A stretch of DNA of 64,000 nt, from contig JAQTXH010000001.1 in the NCBI GenBank assembly GCA_028688905.1, forward strand, positions 294,056 through 358,055, read 5' to 3'. Shown in pieces: positions 18,398 through 28,231 of this stretch (position 1 is the stretch's first letter; every line of letters starts with the position of its first letter). Origin of the DNA: Acidiphilium sp. (lineage in GTDB: Bacteria; Pseudomonadota; Alphaproteobacteria; Acetobacterales; Acetobacteraceae). The translations under genes and the position numbers were made by a program. The notes beneath the pieces were generated by a model. It did no database searches. It had not been told where the DNA came from and saw nothing but the letters and a program-made list of their open reading frames with translations.

Positions 18398-19842
18398 GCC
18401 AGCGCATTCTGCCATTTCGCCGCCTCGCGCGCCACGTTTTCCGGGGCGGTGCCGCCATAAGCACGGCGAGCGGCGACCGAGGCTTCGACGGTCAGAACCT
18501 TGAAAATTTCGCCGGTAATGCGCCGCTCAGCCTCCTGCATCACGTCGAGCGGCAGATCCGCGAGGTCGAGGCCGCGCGCTTCGGCGGCGGCGACGATCCG
18601 GCCGGTGACATGGTGGGCGGTGCGGAACGGCAGGCCGAGGTCGCGGACCAGATAATCGGCAAGGTCGGTCGCGGTGGCGTAATCGGCCCCGGCGGCCTGG
18701 TGCATCCGTGCTTCGTCGGGTTGCATATCGCGGACCATGCCGGTCATCGCGGCGATGCTGAGTTCGGCGGCGTCGGCCGCGTTGAACACGGCTTCCTTGT
18801 CTTCCTGCATGTCCTTGGCATAAGCGAGCGGCAGGCCCTTCATCACGGTGAGCAGCGAAATCAGCGCCCCGAAGATGCGGCCGGTTTTGGCGCGGGCGAG
18901 TTCGGCGGCGTCCGGGTTGCGCTTTTGTGGCATGATCGAGGAGCCTGTGGTGAACGCATCGGACAAGCGGATGAAGCGGTACGGCGCGCTGACCCAGATG
19001 ATGATTTCCTCGGCGAAGCGGGAGAGATGCATTGCCATGATGGATAGGTCCGAGAGGAATTCGAGCGCGAAATCGCGATCTGAGACGGAGTCGAGCGAAT
19101 TCGCGGTTGGGCGATCGAAACCAAGGGCTTGCGCGGTCATGCTGCGGTCGATCGGGAAGGTGGTGCCGGCCAAAGCCGCCGCACCCAAAGGCGATTCATT
19201 GAGGCGGCGGCGCGCATCGGTGAGGCGGGAGCGGTCGCGCGCCAGCATTTCGACGTAAGCCAGCAGATGATGCCCGAAGGTGACCGGCTGGGCGGTTTGC
19301 AGATGGGTGAAGCCGGGCATGATCGTGGCGGCGTGTTCCGCAGCACGGTCTGCCAAAGCCCGCATCAGGTCGCGGAGTGAAAGATCGATCGCGTCGATCG
19401 CGCCGCGGACCCAGAGTTTGAAATCGGTCGCGACCTGATCGTTGCGACTGCGCCCGGTGTGCAGCCGCCGCCCGGCCTCGCCGATCCGCCCGACCAGCCA
19501 GGCTTCGATGTTGGTGTGGATGTCTTCCAGGGCGGGATCAAATGTAAAACTTTGTGAAGCGATGGCGGAGCCGATCTCGGTCAGGCCTTGGCGGATCGAT
19601 GCTTCATCGTCTTTCGATATGATGCCCTGATGCGCCAACATGGCGGCATGGGCCAGACTTCCCGCAATATCCTCGCGCCACAACCGGTAATCGAAGCTGA
19701 TCGAGGCATTGATTGCTTGCATGATCGCGGCGGGACCTTCCGAAAACCGGCCACCCCATTGCAGTTGCGCCCATTGCGCTTGCGGACGGTTATGGCCAAA
19801 TCCCGGCGGATCGGTTTTTTCGGGTGGAGCATCGGCATTCAT
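18394..19842 (-). CDS. argH: Argininosuccinate lyase
   Basis: Final step of arginine synthesis: splits argininosuccinate into arginine and fumarate. The 482 residues show WGGRFSEGP near the start, [13 protein letters not shown], the fumarase-superfamily signature [12 protein letters not shown] with the catalytic serine, and the catalytic histidine region [16 protein letters not shown]. The chosen ATG (19842) is where the family N-terminus begins after a short proline-rich leader; the longer frame up to 19938 has no support. Its start codon overlaps that of the divergent thioredoxin gene, so its promoter must lie within that gene. Confidence 0.95.
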   Translation of the reverse strand: MNADAPPEKTDPPGFGHNRPQAQWAQLQWGGRFSEGPAAIMQAINASISFDYRLWREDIAGSLAHAAMLAHQGIISKDDEASIRQGLTEIGSAIASQSFTFDPALEDIHTNIEAWLVGRIGEAGRRLHTGRSRNDQVATDFKLWVRGAIDAIDLSLRDLMRALADRAAEHAATIMPGFTHLQTAQPVTFGHHLLAYVEMLARDRSRLTDARRRLNESPLGAAALAGTTFPIDRSMTAQALGFDRPTANSLDSVSDRDFALEFLSDLSIMAMHLSRFAEEIIIWVSAPYRFIRLSDAFTTGSSIMPQKRNPDAAELARAKTGRIFGALISLLTVMKGLPLAYAKDMQEDKEAVFNAADAAELSIAAMTGMVRDMQPDEARMHQAAGADYATATDLADYLVRDLGLPFRTAHHVTGRIVAAAEARGLDLADLPLDVMQEAERRITGEIFKVLTVEASVAARRAYGGTAPENVAREAAKWQNALA

Positions 19843-20443
19843 GGCAATCGGACTTTCACGGCGGCAATTTGCGGCGTTGGGCGCAGGGATCTTGCTGCCT
19901 GACTTAACGGCGCTTGCGGGGTTGGGCAAATCGGCCAACGCGATGCAGCTACCGAGTGTGGCGCAAAATCTGGCGGAAACCCTGCCGCAACCGGCACCGG
20001 AGTTTCATTTCATGGACGCTTCAGGCCGCCGCCTGACGCTGGCCCATTACCGCGGCGAAGGGCTGATCGTGAATTTCTGGGCCACCTGGTGTCCGCCGTG
20101 CCGCGCGGAACTGCCCTCGCTGGTGGCGTTGAACAAGGTTCTGCTGCCGGACGGCATTCGCGTGTTGCCGATCTCGGTGGATTCGAACGGGATCAAGGCG
20201 GTGATCCCCTATTACAAAAAGCATGACATTACCGGCGTGCCGATGCTGATCGATCCGTCGTCGAGCGCGTTGCGGGCGTTTCAGGTCAATGGCATCCCGC
20301 TCACGGTGATCGTCAACCGCAACGGCGATGTAGTCGCGACGTTGCAGGGGGCCGGCGACTGGAACAGCGCGGCTGTGGCCGCGAAACTGCGCAAACTGGT
20401 CGGCCCGGCATTGCCGAAAGCCCCGAAAACCACCGCGACGTAA
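19841..20443 (+). CDS. tlpA: TlpA-like thiol-disulfide oxidoreductase
   Basis: A 200-residue exported thioredoxin of the TlpA/ResA type, involved in reducing disulfides, often for cytochrome assembly. The N-terminus [14 protein letters not shown] has a twin-arginine-like pair and a hydrophobic core, so Tat or Sec export is possible. The thioredoxin domain has [13 protein letters not shown] near residue 86 and the cis-proline in [12 protein letters not shown]. TlpA facing argH is a conserved alphaproteobacterial arrangement. The two start codons overlap by two bases with no space between the genes. No heme-maturation gene is nearby. Confidence 0.86.
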   Translation: MAIGLSRRQFAALGAGILLPDLTALAGLGKSANAMQLPSVAQNLAETLPQPAPEFHFMDASGRRLTLAHYRGEGLIVNFWATWCPPCRAELPSLVALNKVLLPDGIRVLPISVDSNGIKAVIPYYKKHDITGVPMLIDPSSSALRAFQVNGIPLTVIVNRNGDVVATLQGAGDWNSAAVAAKLRKLVGPALPKAPKTTAT

Positions 20444-20527
20444 CACCCTTGACGGTCGGTCCCTTGTCCTGGGGGCGCGTGGCTGATACGGCGCGCGCAC
20501 CGGACAGTTACAGTTGGGGTGATGGCG

Positions 20528-21757
20528 ATGGCCGACAAACGCGTTAAAAAAGTGGTGCTGGCCTATTCGGGCGGGTTGGATACCAGTGTTATTCTGCGCT
20601 GGTTACAGACCGAATATAATGCCGAGGTTGTGACGTTTACCGCCGATCTGGGCCAGGGCGAGGAACTCGAACCCGCCCGGCGCAAGGCGGAAATGTTCGG
20701 GGTCAAGGAGATTTTCGTCGAGGATCTGCGCGAAACCTTCACCCGCGATTTCGTGTTCCCGATGTTCCGCGCCAACGCGCTGTACGAGGGCCAGTATCTG
20801 CTCGGCACCTCGATCGCGCGGCCGTTGATCGCACAACGCCAGATCGAGATCGCCGAGGCGGTCGGGGCCGATGCGGTGGCGCATGGCGCGACCGGCAAGG
20901 GCAACGATCAGGTGCGGTTCGAACTTGCCTATTATGCGTTGAAGCCGGATGTGCGGGTGATCGCGCCGTGGCGGGAGTGGAACCTGACCAGCCGGACCAG
21001 ATTGCTGGAATTCGCCGAAGCGCATCAGATCCCGATCAGCAAGGACAAGCGCGGCGAAGCGCCGTTCTCGGTCGATGCCAATCTGCTGCACTCCTCATCA
21101 GAAGGAAAACTGCTGGAAGACCCGGCGCAGGAACCCGACGAGATCGTGTATCAGCGCACGATCAGCCCGGAAGCCGCGCCGGATATCGCGACGGTGATTT
21201 CGGTCGGGTTTGCCAAGGGTGATGCCGTTTCGATCAACGGGGAAGACCTGTCGCCGGCTGCTTTGCTGACGCGGTTGAACGCGCTGGGGCGCGACAACGG
21301 CATCGGGCGGCTCGATCTGGTGGAAAACCGCTTCGTCGGGATGAAATCGCGCGGGGTTTATGAAACGCCAGGCGGCACGATTCTGCTGGCCGCCCACCGC
21401 GCGATCGAAAGCATCACGCTCGATCGCGAGGCGGCGCATCTCAAGGACAGCATCATGCCGCGCTATGCCGAGCTGATCTACAATGGATTCTGGTTCAGCC
21501 CGGAGCGGCACATGTTGCAGGCGCTGATCGACACCAGCCAGCATTCGGTGACCGGCACGGTGCGGCTGAAGCTTTACAAGGGCAACGTGATCGTCATTGG
21601 GCGGGACAGCCCGAACTCGCTGTATTCGGCGCGAATGGTGACGTTCGAGGACGATCAGGGGGCCTATAATCAGCAGGATGCGGCGGGATTCATCAAGCTG
21701 AATGCGCTGCGGTTGCGGCTGGGCGCGGCTGTCGGCCGGCGCGGCGGGGCGTTGTAG
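20528..21757 (+). CDS. argG: Argininosuccinate synthase
   Basis: Joins citrulline and aspartate using ATP to form argininosuccinate. The 409 residues begin [20 protein letters not shown], the N-type ATP-pyrophosphatase loop; [15 protein letters not shown] and [15 protein letters not shown] follow, all diagnostic. GGGGTG six bases upstream supports the ATG at 20528; GTG at 20519 and ATG at 20522 are in frame. It lies 84 bp past tlpA and on the other side of tlpA from argH, so the last two arginine steps are close but on opposite strands. Confidence 0.96.
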   Translation: MADKRVKKVVLAYSGGLDTSVILRWLQTEYNAEVVTFTADLGQGEELEPARRKAEMFGVKEIFVEDLRETFTRDFVFPMFRANALYEGQYLLGTSIARPLIAQRQIEIAEAVGADAVAHGATGKGNDQVRFELAYYALKPDVRVIAPWREWNLTSRTRLLEFAEAHQIPISKDKRGEAPFSVDANLLHSSSEGKLLEDPAQEPDEIVYQRTISPEAAPDIATVISVGFAKGDAVSINGEDLSPAALLTRLNALGRDNGIGRLDLVENRFVGMKSRGVYETPGGTILLAAHRAIESITLDREAAHLKDSIMPRYAELIYNGFWFSPERHMLQALIDTSQHSVTGTVRLKLYKGNVIVIGRDSPNSLYSARMVTFEDDQGAYNQQDAAGFIKLNALRLRLGAAVGRRGGAL

Positions 21758-21805
21758 CGATTGCCGCGCGTCGGGCGTTGCGGCGGCCGACGCGCGGGTT
21801 TGGTT

Positions 21806-23053
21806 CTACAAGGCGTGCTTCAAGCGCCGCATCATCCGCGTTACAAATCCGGCCGGGTGGTCCGCCGCCATAGCCACGGCTGGCACCGAAGCGATCACTT
21901 TGCCGTCCGCACTCACGGTGATCGTGCCCACCGTGGCCCCTTTGACGACGCCGGCCTTGGGGGGCGCATCGTACGTCACGACGGTTTTCAGCGTCTTTTC
22001 CACGACTTTCGGCACCGTCATGACCACATCATGCGCGGGGGCAACCGGCAGGCTCGTCTGCTGATAATCGGGTACTGGCATCGATCCGGCGATTTTACCG
22101 GCGCTCACCACGGTTGCGTCGGTGTAGAATTGGTATCCGTAATCCAATAGCGCCTCGATATCGTGGGTGCTCGTGGTCCAGTTCGGCCCGCCCAGCACCA
22201 CGGCGATCAGACGCCGGTTATCGCGCAGCGCGGAGGCGTCGATGCAATGGCCAGCTTCCTTGGTTCGCCCGGTTTTCAGGCCATCGACCGTCGGATCGTG
22301 GAACAGCACCGGATTCCAGCTCCGCTGACGGATTTTGTCGAAGGTATAGTGCTTGTGTACCGAGATTTTCAGATAGGCAGGATAATCCGTCACAATCGCG
22401 CGCGACAGCAACGCCACATCCATCGCGGTGGTTCGCAGAGTCGGGTCCGGCAGGCCATCGACGTTGACATAGTGGGTGCCGGTCAGATGCAGCGCCGCCG
22501 CCTCATGGTTCATCAGCCCGACGAACGCCGCCCGGCTGCCCGCCACCGCCTGCGCGAGCGCCACGGCGGCGTCGTTGCCCGAATCGATGATCAGCCCGTG
22601 CAGCAACTGATCGACGGTTACGGTCATGCTCGGTGAAATGAACATGCGCGACCCCCCGGTGTGCCAGGCGGCATCGCTCACCGGCACAGTCTGGTCCATC
22701 TTCAGCGTGCCATGCCCGATCGCCTGATAGGTGAGGTACGCTGTCATCAGCTTGGCGAGACTGGCCGGGGGCCATTCCAGGCTGGAGGCTTTTTCCGCGA
22801 TCACCGCTCCGGTTTCGGCATCCATCAACACATAGGACGCTTGCGCCGGCAGCACCGGGGGGGCGGCCATTCCGGCCACGGCCAAAGGAGCGGTCGGCGG
22901 CGGCCCGGCGGGCAATGCCGGCACGGCTGCCGCCTTCGCGGCGTGTGCTGCTTTGACGCCATGATGCAGCATCGCCGCCCAAACCGGCGCGGTGGCCGAG
23001 ATCAGGGCGATCGAGCTTAGAACGAGGGGTGACACGTGGCGCTTCATGGTCAT
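21806..23053 (-). CDS. dacC: D-alanyl-D-alanine carboxypeptidase (PBP5/6 family)
   Basis: A periplasmic low-molecular-mass penicillin-binding protein that removes the last D-Ala from peptidoglycan stem peptides. A signal peptide (about 1-27, ending APVWA-A) is followed by an Ala/Pro-rich linker. Active-site motifs are SLAK near 98, SGN near 159 and KTG near 267. The ordinary PBP5-type C-terminal domain follows, with a basic, weakly amphipathic end (RMMRRLKHAL) suited to membrane contact. The exact paralogue (dacA/C/F) is not certain. The gene is divergent from lepB with 148 bp between. Confidence 0.9.
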   Translation of the reverse strand: MTMKRHVSPLVLSSIALISATAPVWAAMLHHGVKAAHAAKAAAVPALPAGPPPTAPLAVAGMAAPPVLPAQASYVLMDAETGAVIAEKASSLEWPPASLAKLMTAYLTYQAIGHGTLKMDQTVPVSDAAWHTGGSRMFISPSMTVTVDQLLHGLIIDSGNDAAVALAQAVAGSRAAFVGLMNHEAAALHLTGTHYVNVDGLPDPTLRTTAMDVALLSRAIVTDYPAYLKISVHKHYTFDKIRQRSWNPVLFHDPTVDGLKTGRTKEAGHCIDASALRDNRRLIAVVLGGPNWTTSTHDIEALLDYGYQFYTDATVVSAGKIAGSMPVPDYQQTSLPVAPAHDVVMTVPKVVEKTLKTVVTYDAPPKAGVVKGATVGTITVSADGKVIASVPAVAMAADHPAGFVTRMMRRLKHAL

Positions 23054-23201
23054 GATCCAGGCAGGTTGCTATGCGCTTGTCCTACAATCCTCCGCCGTGT
23101 TGGCGCAAATCACGCAGCCGTGCCAGCGCTGGCCCGCCCGCTTCCTTGACTTCCCGCGCCCCACAAGGTTGAAGCGGCGACTGAACAGGAACCGATAGAA
23201 T

Positions 23202-23960
23202 ATGGCGCAACAACCCCAGTCCAGCCGCGGCGTGATCAAGGAATGGATCGTCACCTTGATTTACGTCATCGTGATCGCGGTGGTCATCCGCTCTTTTCTG
23301 TTCGAGCCATTTTTCATTCCCTCCGGCAGCCTGACGCCGACGTTGTTGCCGGGCGACTTCGTCCTGGTCACCAAATACAATTACGGTTATTCGCGCTGGT
23401 CGTTTCCGTTCGGCGAACCCGACTTCAAGGGGCGCATTTTCGGCTCGGTGCCGAAACAGGGTCAGATTGCGGTGTTCGCTTTGCCACGCGACCCCAGCGT
23501 CGATTACATAAAGCGTGTGATCGGCCTGCCGGGCGACACGGTTCAGGTCACCGCCGGTCAGCTCTATATCAATGGCAGCGAGGTTCCCCGCACGCCGGAT
23601 GGCACCTATGTGGAAACCCCGCTCGATGACGGGCAGGGTGTGCCGATCACCGTCAAGCTCTACAAGGAAGACCTGCCGGATGGTGTGACCCATCTGATCG
23701 CGAAAGCGACCAATCAGGGGTTTGCCAATAACACCCAGGTTTACCATGTGCCGCCCGATCACCTGTTCATGATGGGCGACAACCGCGATTTCAGCGAAGA
23801 TTCCCGATTCCTCGACGCCGTCGGTTATATCCCGCTGGCGAATTTTGTCGGGCGCGCCCGGTTCGTCTGGTTCTCGATCCGCCTCGATCATCCATGGTAT
23901 GAATTCTGGTACTGGCCGGTTGATATTCGCTGGGACCGGTTGTTCACGGTCATCAAATGA
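23202..23960 (+). CDS. lepB: Signal peptidase I
   Basis: Inner-membrane serine protease that cleaves Sec and Tat signal peptides. The 252-residue protein has an N-terminal membrane helix (about 15-32), box B IPSGSLTPTLLPGDFV with the catalytic serine (Leu where Met is usual after it), the catalytic lysine in DYIKRVIGLPGD, and box E MGDNRDFSEDSR. It is a single-anchor form. The stop overlaps the rnc start by ATGA, giving the common lepB-rnc-era operon. Confidence 0.95.
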   Translation: MAQQPQSSRGVIKEWIVTLIYVIVIAVVIRSFLFEPFFIPSGSLTPTLLPGDFVLVTKYNYGYSRWSFPFGEPDFKGRIFGSVPKQGQIAVFALPRDPSVDYIKRVIGLPGDTVQVTAGQLYINGSEVPRTPDGTYVETPLDDGQGVPITVKLYKEDLPDGVTHLIAKATNQGFANNTQVYHVPPDHLFMMGDNRDFSEDSRFLDAVGYIPLANFVGRARFVWFSIRLDHPWYEFWYWPVDIRWDRLFTVIK

Positions 23961-24625
23961 GCACCCAGGCTGAGATTTTGCTCGGCCACGACTTCGCCCA
24001 GCCGAAACTGCTTGCCGAGGCGCTGACCCATCGCTCGGCGGTGGGGCAGGGCGGCATGGGGTCCAACGAGCGGCTTGAATTCATCGGCGATCGGGTGCTC
24101 GGTTTGCTGGTCGCGGAGTGGCTGATCGAGCGCTACCCCAACGAGCGCGAGGGTGGCCTTGGCCCGCGTCTGGCGCAACTGGTGTCGCGACCGACGCTGG
24201 CGATGATTGCGGAGGCGATCGGCCTGCCTGACCTTCTCGAGGTGTCCCCCGGCGAATCGCGGCGCGGCGTCCGCAACCGCTCGACCGTGCTGGCGGATGC
24301 TCTCGAAGCCCTGATCGGCGCGCTCTATGCCGATGGCGGTCTGGAGCCTGCTCGTAATTTCATCCGTGCCGCGTTTGCCGCCAGAATCGACGCGCAGGAT
24401 GCGACACCGCCGAAGGACCCGAAAACCGCATTGCAGGAATTCGCCTTGGCGCGTGGCCCGGTGCTGCCGCTCTACACGTTGATCGCCCAGACCGGTCCGT
24501 CCCACGCGCCGCGTTTCCGCGTCCAGGTGAGCATCGGCACCACATCCGCCGAAGGTGAAGCCGGTACCAAGCGCGAGGCTGAACAAATTGCCGCCCATAC
24601 CCTGCTCGATCGGCTGACTTCATGA
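23957..24625 (+). CDS. rnc: Ribonuclease III
   Basis: Cleaves double-stranded RNA, including rRNA precursors. The 222 residues contain the signature NERLEFIGDRVLG (catalytic Glu/Asp) near residue 38, a second acidic patch in LADALEALIGALYADGG, and a C-terminal double-stranded RNA-binding domain (PKTALQEFALARG onward, ending with GTKREAEQIAAHTLL). It is coupled to lepB upstream and era downstream by 4-bp overlaps. Confidence 0.96.
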   Translation: MSTQAEILLGHDFAQPKLLAEALTHRSAVGQGGMGSNERLEFIGDRVLGLLVAEWLIERYPNEREGGLGPRLAQLVSRPTLAMIAEAIGLPDLLEVSPGESRRGVRNRSTVLADALEALIGALYADGGLEPARNFIRAAFAARIDAQDATPPKDPKTALQEFALARGPVLPLYTLIAQTGPSHAPRFRVQVSIGTTSAEGEAGTKREAEQIAAHTLLDRLTS

Positions 24626-25509
24626 CAACACGCTGCGGCTACGTCGCTCTGCTCGGCCGGCCCAACGCTGGTAAATCCACGTTATTGAACCAGGCGGTGG
24701 GTGCCAAAGTCTCGATCGTCACGCCCAAGGCGCAGACCACGAGGTTCCGCGTCAGTGGTATCGTGATGCGCGATCAGGCCCAGATTGTCTTGATCGACAC
24801 CCCCGGCCTGTTCGCCCCCAAACGCCGCCTCGACCGTGCCATGGTCGCCGCCGCCTGGGATTCGGTGGCCGGTGCCGACCTGGCCTGCATGCTGGTGGAT
24901 GCATTCCGCGCGAAACCCGAAGACCTCGCCGAACCTCTGGCGGCACTGGCCCGAACCGGCCGTAAGCGCTGGCTTATTCTCAACAAAATCGACCTGATGC
25001 CCCGCGAAAAACTCCTGCCGCTGGCCGATACTCTGGGCAAAGCCGGCAGCTTTGCCGAGGTTTTCATGGTCAGCGCCCTGAAACGTGACGGTATCGACCA
25101 TCTGCTCGATGCGATGGGCGATGCGATGCCTGAAGGTCCGCATCTTTACCCGCCCGACGAACTCACCGACCAGACCGACCGCATGCTCGCCGCCGAACTG
25201 GTCCGCGAACAGATTTTCCTGCAACTGCGCGAGGAAATCCCCTACGGTGCCTCGGTTGAAACCGAGAGCTTCAAGGATCTGGCTGACGGTTCGGCGCGGA
25301 TTGACCTGACGATTTACGTCGCCCGCGCCGCCCACAAAAAAATCATGCTCGGCGAAGGTGGATCGCAGATCAAATCGATCGGCACCAAAGCGCGCGGCCA
25401 ACTCGAAAAACTGCTGGAACGCCGGGTGCATCTGTTCCTGAATGTCAAAGACCGCCCCGGCTGGGACGAAGAAGCCGCCCGCCTGCGAGCCTTGGGGCTG
25501 GATGGTTAG
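24622..25509 (+). CDS. era: GTPase Era
   Basis: A GTPase that assists 30S subunit and 16S rRNA maturation. In the 295 residues the G motifs are GRPNAGKST (G1), DTPG (G3) and NKID (G4). A C-terminal KH domain contains the GEGGSQIKSIGTKAR loop for 16S 3'-end binding. It is the last gene of the lepB-rnc-era operon; a small intrinsic terminator follows. The downstream recO seen in many genomes is absent here. Confidence 0.97.
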   Translation: MTTRCGYVALLGRPNAGKSTLLNQAVGAKVSIVTPKAQTTRFRVSGIVMRDQAQIVLIDTPGLFAPKRRLDRAMVAAAWDSVAGADLACMLVDAFRAKPEDLAEPLAALARTGRKRWLILNKIDLMPREKLLPLADTLGKAGSFAEVFMVSALKRDGIDHLLDAMGDAMPEGPHLYPPDELTDQTDRMLAAELVREQIFLQLREEIPYGASVETESFKDLADGSARIDLTIYVARAAHKKIMLGEGGSQIKSIGTKARGQLEKLLERRVHLFLNVKDRPGWDEEAARLRALGLDG

Positions 25510-25550
25510 AGTATAATCGGCGGAGCCGTGGAGCGCCCGTGAAAACAGAG

Positions 25551-25573
25551 AGCGAGTCTGTCAGACGCTTTTT
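25551..25573 (+). terminator. Intrinsic terminator of the lepB-rnc-era operon
   Basis: Forty bases past the era stop, AGCGAGTCTGTCAGACGCT forms a short stem with a small bulge, followed by a run of five T. A related sequence, CTGTCAG at 25574-25580 pairing with CTGACAG at 25597-25603, reaches into the end of the convergent acyl-CoA ligase gene. The region could therefore serve both strands. Confidence 0.6.
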
Positions 25574-25576
25574 CTG

Positions 25577-27283
25577 TCAGGCGCTTTTATCGGTGCCTGA
25601 CAGACTTTCGGGGTAAGGTGGTGCCGCAGCCTCGGCGGCAAGTTCCTTGCGCGAGAATTTTCCAACCGGCGTCTTCGGCAGGGCAGAGCGAAATTCGACC
25701 GCAACCGGCATTTCGGGCCGGCCCAGCTTGTCGGCCAAAAAAACCCTGAGCGCGTCGATGCCGAACGCCGCGGCACCCGCCTTCAAGGTGATGAACGCCT
25801 TGGCGGATTGCCCGCGATAAGCGTCGGGGATGCCGACAACGACCGCTTCGGCGACATCCGGATGCTCATAGATCGCCTGTTCGATCCGGGTTGGATAGAC
25901 GTTGTACCCTCCTGACAAGATCATGTCCGTCTTGCGATCGATCAGAAACACCATGCCGTCCCCGTCGATCCGCCCGATGTCCCCGGTCAGAAAAAATCCG
26001 TTGACGAAGGCGCGTCTGTAATCGTCCGGATGGTTCCAATAGCCTTTGAACAAATTGGGCGATTTGATCCGGATTTCACCGATCTCGCCGTAAGGGAGCA
26101 CCCGCGTCGCGTCATCGAGCGCAACCACCTCAAGCTCGATCCCCGGCAACGGCAGTCCCGCCGAACCGGGCTTGAAAATGCCATCGACCAGATTGCCGGT
26201 CCCCGCCGAGGCGGTCTCGGTCATGCCCCAGCCACCGCCCAGCCGCATGCCGGTCAGCCGTGCGAATCGCTGCCCAATTTCGATTGGAAGCGGCGCGCCG
26301 CCCGACCCCGCCAGCCGCAACGACGACAAATCGCGCTTGTCGAGATCGGGCACATTGGCCAGCGAAATCCACATCGTCGGCACGCCGGGAAAATAGCTCG
26401 CCCGGTTGACCTCGATATCGCGCAGCGTCGTCTCCGGATCGAACTTGGGCCGGAGCAGCAATTCGCTGCCGCGTGACAGATGCAGCAGCAACAGAACGAC
26501 CAGCGCATAGATATGACATAACGGCAGCGCACAAATCGCCCGCAGCTTCTCACCGGGGCCGAACCGCTGCTGGCCATCGAGAAATGCGGCGTAGATCGCG
26601 ACCGAGGCGCGCAGCGTCGCGTGGCTGTGCATCGCTCCTTTGGGACATCCGGTGGTGCCGCCGGTATATTGCAGCAGAGCCAGATCGTCGGGGTCGATCG
26701 GCGGCAGTGTCGCGGCGGTGCCGCGCCCCATCGCGCGTAATGCCGGGATTGTGATAATTCGTCGATCGTCGCTGGGAATTGCGGGATGCGGCATCCCGGC
26801 GACCGGCCCGAATTGCGCGTCGTCGCCCACGATCAACCGGTCGACATGGCCCGCATTCAGCAATTTTTGCGCGGTTGCCAACAGGTTACCGATATTGGTG
26901 CAGACCAGCGTCCGCGCGCCGGAATCGCGCAGCCGGCGGATGAGTTCCCGCTCGGCATCGAGCGGGGAGAGGTGAACGACGACCAATCCTGCCGCCAACG
27001 CGCCGAAAAAACTGAACGGATGACCCGGCGTGTTCGGCAGATAGAGCGCGATGCGCTCGCCCTTGAGCAAGCCAAGTGCCAGCAATCCCTTCGCGACGTC
27101 ATCGATCGCGGCACCAAGCTGCGAAAAGCTGATGCGGTGGCCACGATACTCCAGCGCCGGGTCTGGCCCGCACCGCGCAATGGTCGCGGCGATCATCGCC
27201 GGGATGGTTTCGCGCGGCACGGCCACTTCCCACCCAAGGCCGTGCGGGTAGTGGCGCTCCCAAGGGAAGGATTGGCGGTTCAT
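25577..27283 (-). CDS. Acyl-CoA ligase / AMP-dependent synthetase (long-chain fatty acid type)
   Basis: Activates a carboxylic acid, probably a fatty acid, to its CoA thioester through an acyl-adenylate. The 568 residues start RQSFPWERHYPHGLGWEV, typical of long-chain FadD-like ligases. They carry the P-loop-like YTGGTTGCPKGAMHSH, GWGMTETASAG, TGDIGRIDGDGMVFLIDRKTDMI and the catalytic lysine in PKTPVGKFSRKEL. The ATG at 27283 is chosen because homology begins there. It is the last gene of a minus-strand run beginning at 32502 and may be cotranscribed with the small membrane protein 10 bp upstream. Confidence 0.88.
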   Translation of the reverse strand: MNRQSFPWERHYPHGLGWEVAVPRETIPAMIAATIARCGPDPALEYRGHRISFSQLGAAIDDVAKGLLALGLLKGERIALYLPNTPGHPFSFFGALAAGLVVVHLSPLDAERELIRRLRDSGARTLVCTNIGNLLATAQKLLNAGHVDRLIVGDDAQFGPVAGMPHPAIPSDDRRIITIPALRAMGRGTAATLPPIDPDDLALLQYTGGTTGCPKGAMHSHATLRASVAIYAAFLDGQQRFGPGEKLRAICALPLCHIYALVVLLLLHLSRGSELLLRPKFDPETTLRDIEVNRASYFPGVPTMWISLANVPDLDKRDLSSLRLAGSGGAPLPIEIGQRFARLTGMRLGGGWGMTETASAGTGNLVDGIFKPGSAGLPLPGIELEVVALDDATRVLPYGEIGEIRIKSPNLFKGYWNHPDDYRRAFVNGFFLTGDIGRIDGDGMVFLIDRKTDMILSGGYNVYPTRIEQAIYEHPDVAEAVVVGIPDAYRGQSAKAFITLKAGAAAFGIDALRVFLADKLGRPEMPVAVEFRSALPKTPVGKFSRKELAAEAAAPPYPESLSGTDKSA

Positions 27284-27293
27284 AGAACGGCGG

Positions 27294-27461
27294 TTAGCGC
27301 CGGGCCAGCAACGCGGCACCGATCAACAGGGCACCGGGGACGATGATACCGGTAAATGGCCGAGCCGGGCTGGCCAGCGTCCGGTTCGCGAGTAAAATCA
27401 CCCCGGCGACCCAGGCGAGCGCCGTCGCAGTGCCGAACAGGGTTTTCAGGAGCGCTTTCAT
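27294..27461 (-). CDS. Small membrane protein, 55 aa
   Basis: A 55-residue protein with two hydrophobic helices (about 7-25 and 37-52) joined by a short NRTLASPARPFTG loop and ending in ARR. No family is recognised. It overlaps the permease upstream by ATGA and stops 10 bp before the acyl-CoA ligase start. Such strict coupling suggests it is expressed with the permease and may be an accessory subunit. Codon use is like its neighbours. Confidence 0.6.
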   Translation of the reverse strand: MKALLKTLFGTATALAWVAGVILLANRTLASPARPFTGIIVPGALLIGAALLARR

Positions 27462-28165
27462 TGCGGGGATGCCTTGAGCGCGCCGATCGCCGCGACCCCA
27501 CCGAGGGCGTAGAACGCCATCAGCGCCGGAAGGGCAGAGTCACCGATCGGCCAGTCGTAGCCGAGCGAGGTGAGCAACCAGAATGTGCCAAAGCCGAGGA
27601 TAGCGCAGCCCACAAGGAATTTCACCGTGTTCTCCGGCACGCGGGACAAGGGCGCACGGAGGGCAAGTCCAGCCCCGGCGACCACGGCCAGAGCCGCGAT
27701 CGCCGACAGGGCGGCGATGTCGGTATGACCGGTCTGCGCGCCGAGGGCGACGACGATGAGCCAGACTTCCAGCCCTTCGATCAGCACGCCCTGAAATCCA
27801 ACGACCATCGCACCATGGGTTTCGGCCAGCGCCGTGCTGTGCGAAAGGGCGGCGAAGGCGGCGGTTTCGTCATGCAAACGCTTCAGCCCGGCACCGCGCG
27901 CGATCGCTTTGGCCAGCCAGCGCAAGCCGAACAATAGCAGGAACACCGCGATGATGAACTGGGCCACCCGCATCGAGCCGATTGCGCTGACGGCATGGGC
28001 ACCGAACAACGTCATCAGCGCCAGAACGGCCAGGGCGGCGAAGGCGGCAAGGACGGCGCGGGGCCAGCCAATCGCGAGGGCGACGGCGAGCACGATGGTA
28101 AACGCCTCCACCCACTCGACGCCGGCGGTCAGGAAGCTGGTGATGATAACAGATATGTCTGACAT
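27458..28165 (-). CDS. FTR1-like multi-pass membrane protein (COG4280-like)
   Basis: A 235-residue integral membrane protein with about six or seven helices. Two internal segments, GVEWVEAFTIVLAVAL near residue 15 and GVLIEGLEVWLIVVALG near 126, look like an internally repeated motif. The EGLE core recalls the REGLE motif of FTR1/EfeU iron permeases, where glutamates take part in iron transport. It is best placed with the COG4280-type uncharacterised membrane proteins. It lies between a periplasmic binding protein and a tiny membrane protein, which points to transport, but the substrate is not shown by the sequence. Confidence 0.6.
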   Translation of the reverse strand: MSDISVIITSFLTAGVEWVEAFTIVLAVALAIGWPRAVLAAFAALAVLALMTLFGAHAVSAIGSMRVAQFIIAVFLLLFGLRWLAKAIARGAGLKRLHDETAAFAALSHSTALAETHGAMVVGFQGVLIEGLEVWLIVVALGAQTGHTDIAALSAIAALAVVAGAGLALRAPLSRVPENTVKFLVGCAILGFGTFWLLTSLGYDWPIGDSALPALMAFYALGGVAAIGALKASPQ

Positions 28166-28231
28166 ACTAATTTATGTTTCACATGGAACGAAGGAACCGA
28201 GGGGCAAAAATAACAGATGTACGTACACGCA

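Noticed and set aside
18278..18464. N-terminal extension of lysA of 62 codons
   Set aside because: The extension is rich in Arg and Pro and overlies lptM and argH out of frame; the ATG at 18278 overlaps the lptM stop and fits the family start.
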